Shown: piece after piece, positions 1 through 7,955 of the stretch | Layout of the letters: each line of letters opens with the position of its first letter | Position numbering within the stretch: position 1 is the stretch's first letter | Source of the DNA: Candidatus Uhrbacteria bacterium | Lineage (GTDB): Bacteria; Patescibacteriota; Patescibacteriia; UBA9934 | DNA length: 8,021 nt | Reading direction: 5' to 3' | Assembly (NCBI GenBank): GCA_903891735.1 | Contig: CAITFQ010000032.1 | Span: 1 to 8,021 of the forward strand | Notes under the pieces: model-generated | The model's database searches: none | Told to the model about the DNA's origin: nothing | Seen by the model: the letters and a program-made list of their open reading frames with translations, nothing else | Translations under genes and position numbers: made by a program

Positions 1-872
1 AACAATCCAGCAAAGTTATGATTTTTATCAATATCACTCCAAGTTTGTCCTTGCTGAATATAATCGATTTTCTCTGATGGAGTCTTGATATTACCCGTAA
101 TAAAATCAGTTACATCTTTTGTTGGACCCTGAGTCAACAACTTACCTAAAGCCAAATCCTTATCATTCTTCGCCTTACCTAAAATATCGCTATACAACTG
201 AATACCAGCTTGGAATTCTTGTGTTTGTGGATTGAAGGCATCAGCCAATTGAAAAATAACCGCATCATTCTTAAGGAAGTTACTAGAACTCGAAAAATCT
301 TGAGTATTTTGGGCAATGAAACCCTGCCAGTTACTCTTGATCGTCGCAAATTCACACAACGGCTGCGGTGTTTTAAACATCGCCTTAACACCCAATCTAA
401 AAGAGATTAGCAATTGCGGATCCTGCGGAGCACACAAGTTAAAGTTACTCAAAATACCACCAGTCGAAATAATATCCTCCGCAATCAAACCAACTGCTTC
501 GCCACCAACCGATTCAAAATAATCAACAGCTAACTTTTGTGGATCACGGAATTCCACCAACGGATCCCCCGCCGCTCCACCCGAAACCAACTTAGTGGCA
601 ATCGTATAAGCTGCCTTGTCAGCCGCGAACTGCAGCAAGTTAATCAAACCCGTAAAAATGACACCAGACAATGCTTTTTTACCCAATTCCTGAGCCTTTT
701 CCATTTGCGCTTTTTCATAAGCGATCAGCTCTTCAGTTGACATGTTGGCCGTATCGACAACTGGCACTTCTGCTCTCGCCACCGCTGGCTGTACTGCCGC
801 CACTACTATCGGCGTCAACAACAATAGCCCCAAGGCTAAAGCTTTCAATTGTTGTCCGAACCTATTACTCAT
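1..872 (-). CDS. Secreted hypothetical protein with LCAP motif, CPR envelope/secretion type (3' end cut by window edge)
   Basis: Reading from the ATG at 872, the frame stays open to the window edge, giving about 290 residues with no stop, so the C-terminus is missing. The start MSNRFGQQLKALALG is followed by a hydrophobic stretch (about residues 11-27) and an A-R-A site at 32-34, a convincing Sec signal peptide. The mature part begins with an E/K/A-rich amphipathic helix (about 46-67) and a more hydrophobic stretch (68-84). Residues 145-149 read N-L-C-A-P, with a second cysteine at 173 and N-W at 181-182. I recall this Cys pattern from uncharacterised secreted proteins in CPR genomes that sit near type IV secretion or pilus-like genes, but I cannot verify that here. 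The start lies 3 nt after the stop of the upstream thrombospondin-repeat gene and has no clear Shine-Dalgarno, so translation is probably coupled. Coding status is fairly sure; the function is unknown. Confidence 0.8.
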   Translation of the reverse strand, partial: MSNRFGQQLKALALGLLLLTPIVVAAVQPAVARAEVPVVDTANMSTEELIAYEKAQMEKAQELGKKALSGVIFTGLINLLQFAADKAAYTIATKLVSGGAAGDPLVEFRDPQKLAVDYFESVGGEAVGLIAEDIISTGGILSNFNLCAPQDPQLLISFRLGVKAMFKTPQPLCEFATIKSNWQGFIAQNTQDFSSSSNFLKNDAVIFQLADAFNPQTQEFQAGIQLYSDILGKAKNDKDLALGKLLTQGPTKDVTDFITGNIKTPSEKIDYIQQGQTWSDIDKNHNFAGL

Positions 873-875
873 ATT

Positions 876-1556
876 CTATGGTGTTGGTTGAGTAGTATCC
901 GTCGTCGCCGTTCCCCCAGCACTAGCCACAATTTTGGCCAACTCACCAGAACTCTCCAACTGATCAACTACCCCGATATATGCCTGTTTAAGTTGATCAG
1001 CCGTCATTGCATCAATCTGCGCTTGCGTCGCCCCAGATTGCAGCAGCATCGCCTTAATTTCATCGGTCGTAGCTGCTAATAAATTAGCTTTCAAAGCTGC
1101 CACTGGATCGACATTAGTTGGCGCTACTGGTGCCGCACCAACATCCGGCGTCGTCAAAGTCACCTTATTCGCCGTATTTGAACAGACCTTACCTTCCGCA
1201 CACAACGGATCAGTGCCAGCGTTAATTTCCGTCCCATCCTCAATGCCATCACCATCACTATCACTCAAATATGGACTCGTTCCGTACACGTTCAGCTCAT
1301 CATAATCATTAATCCCATCAGCATCTGTATCCAATTTCTTCTGCGCCGTAATCTGCGCCTGCTGCTGCTGATCCGCCGTCAAAAAATGGTTACCGGTATA
1401 AGTAATTTTAAATGGCGCATTCAAATGCGTCCCCATGTAAAACATCCCCATGACGACAGCCAAACTCCCAGTGGCGACAACCACTGCATAACCAACTTTC
1501 TCTTGCCGCGTAAAAACGTGGCGAACAGCTTTAGTTACTTCAATATTATCGGCCAT
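876..1556 (-). CDS. Membrane-anchored thrombospondin type 3 repeat protein
   Basis: Protein of 226 residues from the ATG at 1556. The frame extends upstream to a TTG at 1604, but that codon lies upstream of the start site predicted from the -10 element at 1595-1600, so the ATG is preferred. It has a short basic cytoplasmic N-terminus, one transmembrane helix (about 21-42, VGYAVVVATGSLAVVMGMFY) and an external part. Two calcium-binding type 3 loops follow: DTDADGINDYDE (76-87) and DSDGDGIEDGTE (99-110), then GTDPLC with cysteines at 119 and 125. The C-terminal third is Ala/Gln-rich and helical (about 145-205), ending in a Thr/Pro/Gly tail. The loop-TSPYL-loop-GTDP-C architecture resembles small CPR surface proteins. 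It probably holds Ca2+ outside the membrane and may bind the secreted protein encoded 3 nt downstream. The partner and process are not known. Confidence 0.85.
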   Translation of the reverse strand: MADNIEVTKAVRHVFTRQEKVGYAVVVATGSLAVVMGMFYMGTHLNAPFKITYTGNHFLTADQQQQAQITAQKKLDTDADGINDYDELNVYGTSPYLSDSDGDGIEDGTEINAGTDPLCAEGKVCSNTANKVTLTTPDVGAAPVAPTNVDPVAALKANLLAATTDEIKAMLLQSGATQAQIDAMTADQLKQAYIGVVDQLESSGELAKIVASAGGTATTDTTQPTP

Positions 1557-1594
1557 AGGCACAAATCTGTCTGCAACCCTGAGATGACAAGAGT

Positions 1595-1603
1595 AGTATA
1601 ACA
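1595..1603 (-). promoter_or_regulatory. Extended -10 promoter for the thrombospondin-repeat gene
   Basis: On the minus strand the sequence is TGTTATACT: a TG dinucleotide one base before TATACT, which differs from the TATAAT consensus at one position. No good -35 is present (the best is TTGTAC with a 20-nt spacer), which is usual for extended -10 promoters. Transcription would start near 1588, about 30 nt before the ATG at 1556. The site directly follows the putative rsmA terminator. Confidence 0.4.
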
Positions 1604-1623
1604 AAAATACTCATCACTGAGTA
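1601..1623 (-). terminator. Weak intrinsic terminator after rsmA
   Basis: The minus strand reads TACTCA-GTGA-TGAGTA followed by TTTTTGT: a perfect 6-bp stem with a 4-nt loop and a T-run, starting 20 nt after the rsmA stop. The stem has only two G-C pairs, so it may end transcription only partly. Its T-run abuts the extended -10 element of the next gene. Confidence 0.4.
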
Positions 1624-1642
1624 CAAATGTATGCACAGGTTA

Positions 1643-2425
1643 TTAACCTAGGTGCTCAGCTAATTTATTCCAGTGTTCAACAGTCAGTTCTTCGGCCCGC
1701 GCCTTATCGCTAAACCCCTCTTTAACGAGCCAACTCTTAACCCGCTCAGCCTCACCAAAATTAGCTTTCACTAAATTCCCAGTCAGTAACTTTCGGCGAT
1801 TAGCAAAACCCGCCTTAGCCAGCGCTATAACTCTACTGGGGTCAGGTCGTTTATTGTAGCCTTTTGTAAAATCCCTTAATGTTTTGAGCACCAGTACCAT
1901 CGAATCCACTTTAGGTGCTGGAAAAAACGCCCCCGGCTTTACAATACAAACTCGTTCAGCTACTGCATACACCCCAATCGCCACACTAAGCACACTCATA
2001 TGCCCCGGCAAGGCCAACATTCTCTCCCCCACCTCTTTCTGCACCATGATCACCAACCTAGCCGGCGGATTTCGCGCCTCCAACGCCTTCATTACAATCG
2101 CACTCGCCGCATTATAAGGAAGATTCCCAATCAGCAACCACGGTTCCTCCCCAAACTCCAACGAATCATAATCAAACGCCGCCGCATCCGTCTTAATAAT
2201 CTTCGCCTGTGGATAATCTGTGCTTAGTTGCTCTATCAGCTCACCGTCAGCCTCCAGCAACGTCAGGTTCTTCACTCCACCCAACTCCTTCGTCAACGCC
2301 CCCGTCCCCGGCCCTACTTCCACCACAAACTTAAAAGCCGCCAGCTCTGCCGCGAGGGTAATCTTCGCAATCACACTCTGATCATGCAAAAAGTGCTGCC
2401 CAAATGACTTCTTTGGCCTTACCAT
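1643..2425 (-). CDS. rsmA: 16S rRNA (adenine(1518)-N6/adenine(1519)-N6)-dimethyltransferase
   Basis: RsmA/KsgA transfers four methyl groups from S-adenosylmethionine to the two adjacent adenines of the 3'-terminal 16S rRNA hairpin and checks late small-subunit assembly. The 260 residues match the family length. Visible are the N-terminal KKSFGQHFL (5-13), SAM motif I EVGPGTGALT (36-45), acidic E58 at the ribose-binding position, D80, the catalytic NLPY (101-104) within IGNLPYN, and FFPAPKVDS (167-175), followed by the C-terminal helical domain with FANRRKLL. The start ATG lies inside the tsaC stop region (7-nt overlap), so translation is probably coupled. An AGGGAGG lies 18 nt upstream, further than ideal. 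It ends in two in-frame stops, TAA TAA, and is the last gene of the prfB operon. Confidence 0.96.
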   Translation of the reverse strand: MVRPKKSFGQHFLHDQSVIAKITLAAELAAFKFVVEVGPGTGALTKELGGVKNLTLLEADGELIEQLSTDYPQAKIIKTDAAAFDYDSLEFGEEPWLLIGNLPYNAASAIVMKALEARNPPARLVIMVQKEVGERMLALPGHMSVLSVAIGVYAVAERVCIVKPGAFFPAPKVDSMVLVLKTLRDFTKGYNKRPDPSRVIALAKAGFANRRKLLTGNLVKANFGEAERVKSWLVKEGFSDKARAEELTVEHWNKLAEHLG

Positions 2426-3024
2426 ACCGGGCGTACAACTAATCCTCCCTGTCTTAAAACCTTAAAACCCTCCTGCCCCAATTCAATAATCGTACTCGGC
2501 GGCACGACCGGCAAATCCCCCGCATCAATATACGCATCAGGCTGATTTTCCACTTCTCCGTACGTCGCCAAAATATCCGCCACTTTGTAAATATCCGCTG
2601 CTCCCGAAGCATTCGCACTCGTTGCCACCACCGGCAACCCCAACCCCAGCGCCAAAGCCGACGCCACTTTGCTCGACGACACGCGAACCGCATGCCTATT
2701 CTTATTCGCACACAAAGGCGACAAGATCGACGCAGGCTGCCTCTCCGCCACCAGTGTCAACGGCCCCGGCCAATAATGTTGCGCCAACCGGCTGGAATAA
2801 GTCCGCAAATAAATATACTTCGTCGCCTCCGCCAAACTCGGCAAAATCACGGACAACGCCTTCGCCTCCGCCCGCCCCTTAATCGCAAAAATTCTTTCCA
2901 CCGCCTCCACATTAGTCGCATCACAACCCAAACCGTATGACGTTTCCGTCGGATACACCAAAACTCCGCCGTCTTTCAACAGCTGAATCGCCTCCGCCAA
3001 ATCATCAACGGTTAATCGTTTCAT
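2419..3024 (-). CDS. tsaC: L-threonylcarbamoyladenylate synthase (TsaC/YrdC family)
   Basis: Makes threonylcarbamoyl-AMP from threonine, bicarbonate and ATP, the first step of t6A37 modification in tRNAs that read ANN codons. At 201 residues this is the short TsaC form; the extra C-terminal domain of Sua5 is absent. Family marks in order are VYPTETSYGLGCDA (23-36), KGR (49-51) with K55 and SVIL just after, WPGPLTLV (85-92), AVRVSSS (112-118), PVVATSANASG (131-141) and PSTIIEL (176-182). It starts 3 nt after the epimerase B stop and overlaps rsmA by 7 nt. The TsaB/D/E partners for the second step are not in this window. A small in-frame tandem TTTTAAGG-like duplication near the 3' end codes normally and does not break the gene. 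Confidence 0.95.
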   Translation of the reverse strand: MKRLTVDDLAEAIQLLKDGGVLVYPTETSYGLGCDATNVEAVERIFAIKGRAEAKALSVILPSLAEATKYIYLRTYSSRLAQHYWPGPLTLVAERQPASILSPLCANKNRHAVRVSSSKVASALALGLGLPVVATSANASGAADIYKVADILATYGEVENQPDAYIDAGDLPVVPPSTIIELGQEGFKVLRQGGLVVRPVW

Positions 3025-3027
3025 AAA

Positions 3028-3960
3028 TTATCTGAACACCTCCATGAACCAGTCATAAGTCAAACGTAACCCATCCCTAAAGCTCGTCTTCGGCTCCCAG
3101 CCCAATCGCGCTCTCGCCGACGAATTATCCAACACGCTCCGCATTGTCTCTCCCGCTCTCATCGGCAAGTACTGAAGCGGATGTTCTTGTCCATGAATCA
3201 CCACCAGCTCATCAAACACTCCCTGCACCGAAGTCTCAATCCCCGTACTCACATTTACTGCGCCCACAAAGTCGCCCGCAATTGCCGCCATTAACGCCGC
3301 CACCGCGTCATACACAAACAAATAATCCCGCGTCGTAGCGCCATCACCAAAAATCACCGCCGGCTGGCCAGTCAATAAACGATTTAAAAATATCGAAATC
3401 ACATTGCCCTCCTCACCCAGTTTACTCGCCTGTTGTCGCGGCCCGTAAATATTAGCAAAACGTAACGCCACATAAGGCAAACCATGCGTCTTGTAATACG
3501 CCGCCAAATAATACTCAAACACCTGCTTACTCACACCATACGGAGTAGCGGGACAGCAATTTTCAACGAGCGGCGTCGGCTGCAGCGGATGATCTCCGTA
3601 AATTGCCCCACCACTGGAAGCAAAAACCATCTTTTTGACGCCAGCCACTCGCGCACGCTCTAATAACTCCAACGAATCAACAATATTACGCCCAGCATCA
3701 TGGAGCGGATCAGCAATACTCTTGGTGACACTAATCTGCGCTGCCAAATGACAAATTACGTCCGGCTTCTCTTCCGCCAACACGCTCACCATTCGCTCAT
3801 CATTAAAATCCATCTTATAAACCGTCGCCTGCTCATTCGGGTAACGCCTCTTCTCCCGCTGATGATGGTCGACGACTACGACACTGTGCCCAACACTAAC
3901 CAGCGCATCGACCAAATGCGAACCAATAAACCCTACGCCACCAGTTACTAAAACTTTCAT
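3028..3960 (-). CDS. NAD-dependent epimerase/dehydratase, extended SDR family (epimerase B)
   Basis: Protein of 310 residues, the usual length for GalE/WbpP-like extended short-chain dehydrogenases acting on nucleotide sugars. The N-terminal Rossmann fold has TGGVGFIGSH (glycines 7, 10, 13) and D31 after the second strand, favouring NAD over NADP. HLAAQ is at 71-75, the catalytic Ser pair at 115-116, and the Y141-x3-K145 dyad in TPYGVSK. RFANIYGPRQ and TTRDYLFVYD are the usual substrate-side motifs. The ATG overlaps the stop of epimerase A as ATGA. It is a clear paralogue of that gene throughout. A UDP-sugar 4-epimerase or dehydratase for surface glycans is likely; the substrate cannot be read from sequence alone. 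Confidence 0.93.
   Translation of the reverse strand: MKVLVTGGVGFIGSHLVDALVSVGHSVVVVDHHQREKRRYPNEQATVYKMDFNDERMVSVLAEEKPDVICHLAAQISVTKSIADPLHDAGRNIVDSLELLERARVAGVKKMVFASSGGAIYGDHPLQPTPLVENCCPATPYGVSKQVFEYYLAAYYKTHGLPYVALRFANIYGPRQQASKLGEEGNVISIFLNRLLTGQPAVIFGDGATTRDYLFVYDAVAALMAAIAGDFVGAVNVSTGIETSVQGVFDELVVIHGQEHPLQYLPMRAGETMRSVLDNSSARARLGWEPKTSFRDGLRLTYDWFMEVFR
3037..3043 (-). promoter_or_regulatory. Shine-Dalgarno of tsaC
   Basis: The minus strand reads GGAGGTG, a full match to the anti-Shine-Dalgarno core, ending 12 nt before the tsaC ATG at 3024 and lying inside the 3' end of epimerase B. It is the clearest ribosome binding site in the window; most other starts here show little or none. 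It supports the 3024 start. Confidence 0.6.
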
Positions 3961-4880
3961 AAACGATTCTTATACCAAGCAATCGTCGACGCCACACCCT
4001 CCCCTAATCTCATCGCTGATTCCCAACCTAACTCACTCCTAGCCTTCATCGACCCTAACGCCACGTACTTCACCTCATCCTTTACCTCTGATCGAGCTAC
4101 TTCTCCTGGCGTCACCCCGATTTCATCAGCGACCATCGCCAACAGCTCACGCGTCGTCGTCTCCACCCCAGTTCCAATATTATAAACTCCATTAACCTCA
4201 CTCTCAGCCGCCAACATTAATGCCGCCACCACATCGCCAACATAAACATAATCTCGCGTCGTCAGCCCGTCATTATTGATAATTACTGCTTCTCCGGCCA
4301 ATAACTTCCGCGTAAAAATCGCAATCGCCCCACACTCTTTACTCCCATCCTGACGCGGCCCATAAACATTGCTCAAGCGCAACGCCACGTAGTCGAGCGC
4401 GTACAAAGCCCGGTAACAATGCAAATAACGCTCCCCGGCCAACTTACTCACCGCATACGGTGTCAGTGGTTGCGGCAGCTCATCTTCACTCGTCGGCCTA
4501 TTCTCCGCCTGACCATAAACCACGCCTGTGCTAGCAAAAACAACCTTCTTTACACCAACCATTCTCGCTGCTTCTAGCACGTTCAACATCCCAATAATAT
4601 TATTCTCCGCATTCATGACCGGTTCGCGCACACTCTCCCGGTCATCTGCATGTGCCGCCAAGTGAAAAACAATCTCCGGCGCTTCGTCTATAAAAATCTG
4701 CCGTACCACCGCATCGCGAATATCACACTGTTCATACTGCACCAATGCATTGCGCCGCTCCTCGCTCGGCGTCTCTTTATCGATAACAATGACTTTACAG
4801 CCAGCCTTAACCAACGCATCGCACAAATGCGAGCCAATAAACCCCGCTCCGCCCGTTACGATCGCCTTCGAGTACTTCAT
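3957..4880 (-). CDS. NAD-dependent epimerase/dehydratase, extended SDR family (epimerase A)
   Basis: Protein of 307 residues from the ATG at 4880. The frame continues to an ATG at 4943, but that adds 21 residues before the Rossmann start and would overlap prfB by 32 nt; a start at 4880 places the glycine motif at the normal distance from the N-terminus, as in its paralogue. Seen are TGGAGFIGSH (glycines 10, 13, 16), D34 for NAD ribose, HLAAHADD (73-80), Thr118 in ASTGVVYG, the Y142-x3-K146 dyad in TPYAVSK, RLSNVYGPRQ and TTRDYVYVGD. Like its neighbour it probably epimerises or dehydrates a UDP- or dTDP-sugar. The gap to the prfB stop is 31 nt and the gene ends in TGA, overlapping the next ATG by 4 nt. 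Only a weak GGGT sits upstream of the start. Confidence 0.92.
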   Translation of the reverse strand: MKYSKAIVTGGAGFIGSHLCDALVKAGCKVIVIDKETPSEERRNALVQYEQCDIRDAVVRQIFIDEAPEIVFHLAAHADDRESVREPVMNAENNIIGMLNVLEAARMVGVKKVVFASTGVVYGQAENRPTSEDELPQPLTPYAVSKLAGERYLHCYRALYALDYVALRLSNVYGPRQDGSKECGAIAIFTRKLLAGEAVIINNDGLTTRDYVYVGDVVAALMLAAESEVNGVYNIGTGVETTTRELLAMVADEIGVTPGEVARSEVKDEVKYVALGSMKARSELGWESAMRLGEGVASTIAWYKNRL

Positions 4881-4911
4881 AGATTTACCCAAAGTAACAC
4901 TCTTCGCGTCT

Positions 4912-6030
4912 CTAGGCAACAGCATTACGAACTTCAGCATCACTTCGCAAATAAGCCTCCATAAATGGCGTCAAAGCCCCGTTCAGCACCGCCTCCGTAT
5001 CCGGCGTCTCTACGGACGTCCGATGATCTTTAACTAACTTATACGGGTGCAACACGTAACTCCGAATCTGATTACCCCATTCCGCACTCTTATGCTCGCC
5101 CTTAATATCGCTGAGCGCCGCCGCCCGTTCCTTCACCATAATCAAATGCAAGCGCGACTTTAGCACTTTCATGGCCGTTTCTTTATTTTGCGACTGCGAT
5201 CGCTCATTCTGACAACTCACCGCAATCCCCGTCGGCAAGTGGGTAATCCGTACCGCCGAGTATGTCGTATTTACACTTTGTCCACCCTTACCCGACGACA
5301 AGAACGTATCAATCCGCAAATCATCATCCGGAATTACCAGCGCTTTCTCGTCGACCTCATCAAATTCTGGCAACACCTCCACCAAGGCAAACGTGGTGTG
5401 GCGCATCTTCTCCGCATCAAACGGCGAAATCCGCACTAATCTATGAACACCCGCCTCACTCCGCAACCAACCATACGCAAACCGACCGCGCACCATCATC
5501 GTCAAACTCTTATACCCCGTCTCCTCGCCTCGCGATTCATCCAGCACCTCTACCTTCCAGCCTTTCTCTTCCGCAAATCTGGTATACATCCGAATCAGCA
5601 TCGCTACCCAATCGAGCGCATCTGTACCCCCGGCCCCCGCATGAAAGGACACAATCGCATTATTCTGGTCGTACTCCCCGCTTAACAACATCTGAAACTC
5701 CATCCCTGCAAATCGTTGCTCCAAATCCGTCAGCTGTTTGTCAGTTTCAGCCACCATCTTGTCCTCTCCAGCCTCCTCGGCCATCTGGTCTAAAGTCATT
5801 AAATCAGCCAATTCGTTGCGCACGCCATCCCACGCCGCCAACTCTTTCTTCAGCTCTGCCCCTTCCTGCGACACTTTTCTAGCTATTGCCTGCTCCTCCC
5901 AAAAACTCGCCTCATTCATCAACCCCTCAATCTCACTAGCTCGCGCTCTCGACTCCTCCAAACCCAAAGCAGTCGACGCCTTGGTCAACCGCTCCTGCAG
6001 TTCGTTTAATCGATTTTTTAAGTGAGACAT
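4912..6030 (-). CDS. prfB: Peptide chain release factor 2
   Basis: RF2 recognises UAA and UGA in the ribosomal A site and triggers hydrolysis of peptidyl-tRNA. The 372 residues fit the family. The N-terminal helical domain (1-110) aligns with E. coli RF2 from NRLNELQERL onward. Codon recognition is by the SPF tripeptide (202-204, in VRISPFDAEKMRHT), which separates RF2 from RF1 (PxT). The GGQ motif (249-251) is in SSGKGGQSVN, with Lys where many homologues have Ala. SQNKETAMK and WGNQIRSYVLHPY are typical of the C-terminus. The reading frame is continuous: the programmed +1 frameshift at an in-frame UGA, used by most bacteria for autoregulation, is absent. It ends in TAG, a codon RF2 does not read. 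No Shine-Dalgarno is visible; the start codon lies inside a partial copy of the GTCTCAC element. First gene of a five-gene operon. Confidence 0.97.
   Translation of the reverse strand: MSHLKNRLNELQERLTKASTALGLEESRARASEIEGLMNEASFWEEQAIARKVSQEGAELKKELAAWDGVRNELADLMTLDQMAEEAGEDKMVAETDKQLTDLEQRFAGMEFQMLLSGEYDQNNAIVSFHAGAGGTDALDWVAMLIRMYTRFAEEKGWKVEVLDESRGEETGYKSLTMMVRGRFAYGWLRSEAGVHRLVRISPFDAEKMRHTTFALVEVLPEFDEVDEKALVIPDDDLRIDTFLSSGKGGQSVNTTYSAVRITHLPTGIAVSCQNERSQSQNKETAMKVLKSRLHLIMVKERAAALSDIKGEHKSAEWGNQIRSYVLHPYKLVKDHRTSVETPDTEAVLNGALTPFMEAYLRSDAEVRNAVA
6015..6029 (-). repeat. Partial third copy of the GTCTCAC element across the prfB start
   Basis: The minus strand reads TGTCTCACTTAAAAA and begins on the second base of the prfB start codon. 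It matches the element upstream of groEL (TGTCTCACTAAAAA) apart from one extra T. Together with the full copy just upstream it forms a direct repeat of TGTCTCAC with a 19-nt period. Confidence 0.4.
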
Positions 6031-6031
6031 A

Positions 6032-6053
6032 AAGTCTTTTGTGAGACACTCAG
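6032..6053 (-). repeat. Shared 22-nt leader element, copy upstream of prfB
   Basis: The minus strand reads CTGAGTGTCTCAC then AAAAGACTT, ending one base before the prfB start codon. Twenty of 22 positions equal the copy upstream of groEL (7877-7898). It holds a small dyad, TGAG-TGT-CTCA. Weaker similarity (roughly 70%, aligned by eye with one gap) continues upstream to a GTCTCT at 6078-6083. It could be an operator, a promoter element or the end of a structured leader; the family is not recognised. Confidence 0.6.
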
Positions 6054-6110
6054 CCTTGTAGAGTGACGGTAGTCAGCAGAGACGAGCGGTATGTCACGCC
6101 CCGCAGCGAT

Positions 6111-6191
6111 GGCCGACCCGAGAAACGCTTGACTCGATACATTGGCATCCTTTAGTCGAGTCATCTTGTACGGTGTTTCTGGGCTGAGGCC
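6111..6191. other. 81-nt long inverted-repeat structure between groEL and prfB (possible structured RNA)
   Basis: Nested complementary segments on the plus strand are GGCC 6111-6114 with 6188-6191, CCC 6117-6119 with GGG 6181-6183, AGAAAC 6121-6126 with GTTTCT 6175-6180, and GACTCGA 6131-6137 with TCGAGTC 6156-6162 around an 18-nt loop. The pair 6127/6174 is G-U on a plus-strand RNA but A-C on a minus-strand RNA. No T-run follows on the minus strand, so it is not an ordinary terminator for groEL. The 213-nt gap has no tRNA T-loop and no RNA family I recognise; a further small hairpin (CGGG-ACTA-CCCG) sits at 6204-6215. Confidence 0.5.
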
Positions 6192-6243
6192 TTGAGCGAG
6201 GAGCGGGACTACCCGAGTCTAGGGCTGACAAGTAATCGATCTA

Positions 6244-7902
<1,659 letters not shown>

Positions 7903-7955
7903 TTAGCAGGTCGTTGTCGCGAGAGACTGGCAGGGTGGTCCTCTGACGACGCCAG

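Noticed and set aside
1557..1604. TTG start at 1604 for the thrombospondin-repeat gene
   Set aside because: It adds 16 residues unlike a signal or anchor and lies upstream of the transcription start predicted from TGTTATACT.
4881..4943. N-terminal extension of epimerase A to the ATG at 4943
   Set aside because: The extra 21 residues overlap the end of prfB by 32 nt and lie before the Rossmann start shared with the paralogue.
5262..5882. 206-codon open frame on the plus strand across prfB
   Set aside because: It is antisense to a clear prfB and its product is Pro/Ser/Thr/His-rich low-complexity sequence, typical of a shadow frame.
6031..6243. tRNA, tmRNA, SRP or RNase P RNA in the gap
   Set aside because: No GTTCGA-type T-loop, no CCA-flanked acceptor stem and none of the conserved cores of these RNAs on either strand.
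7931..7944. T-box-like AGGGTGGTCC on the plus strand upstream of groEL
   Set aside because: Only the AGGGTGG part fits; the following ACCGCG of the T-box consensus is absent, and groEL is on the other strand.
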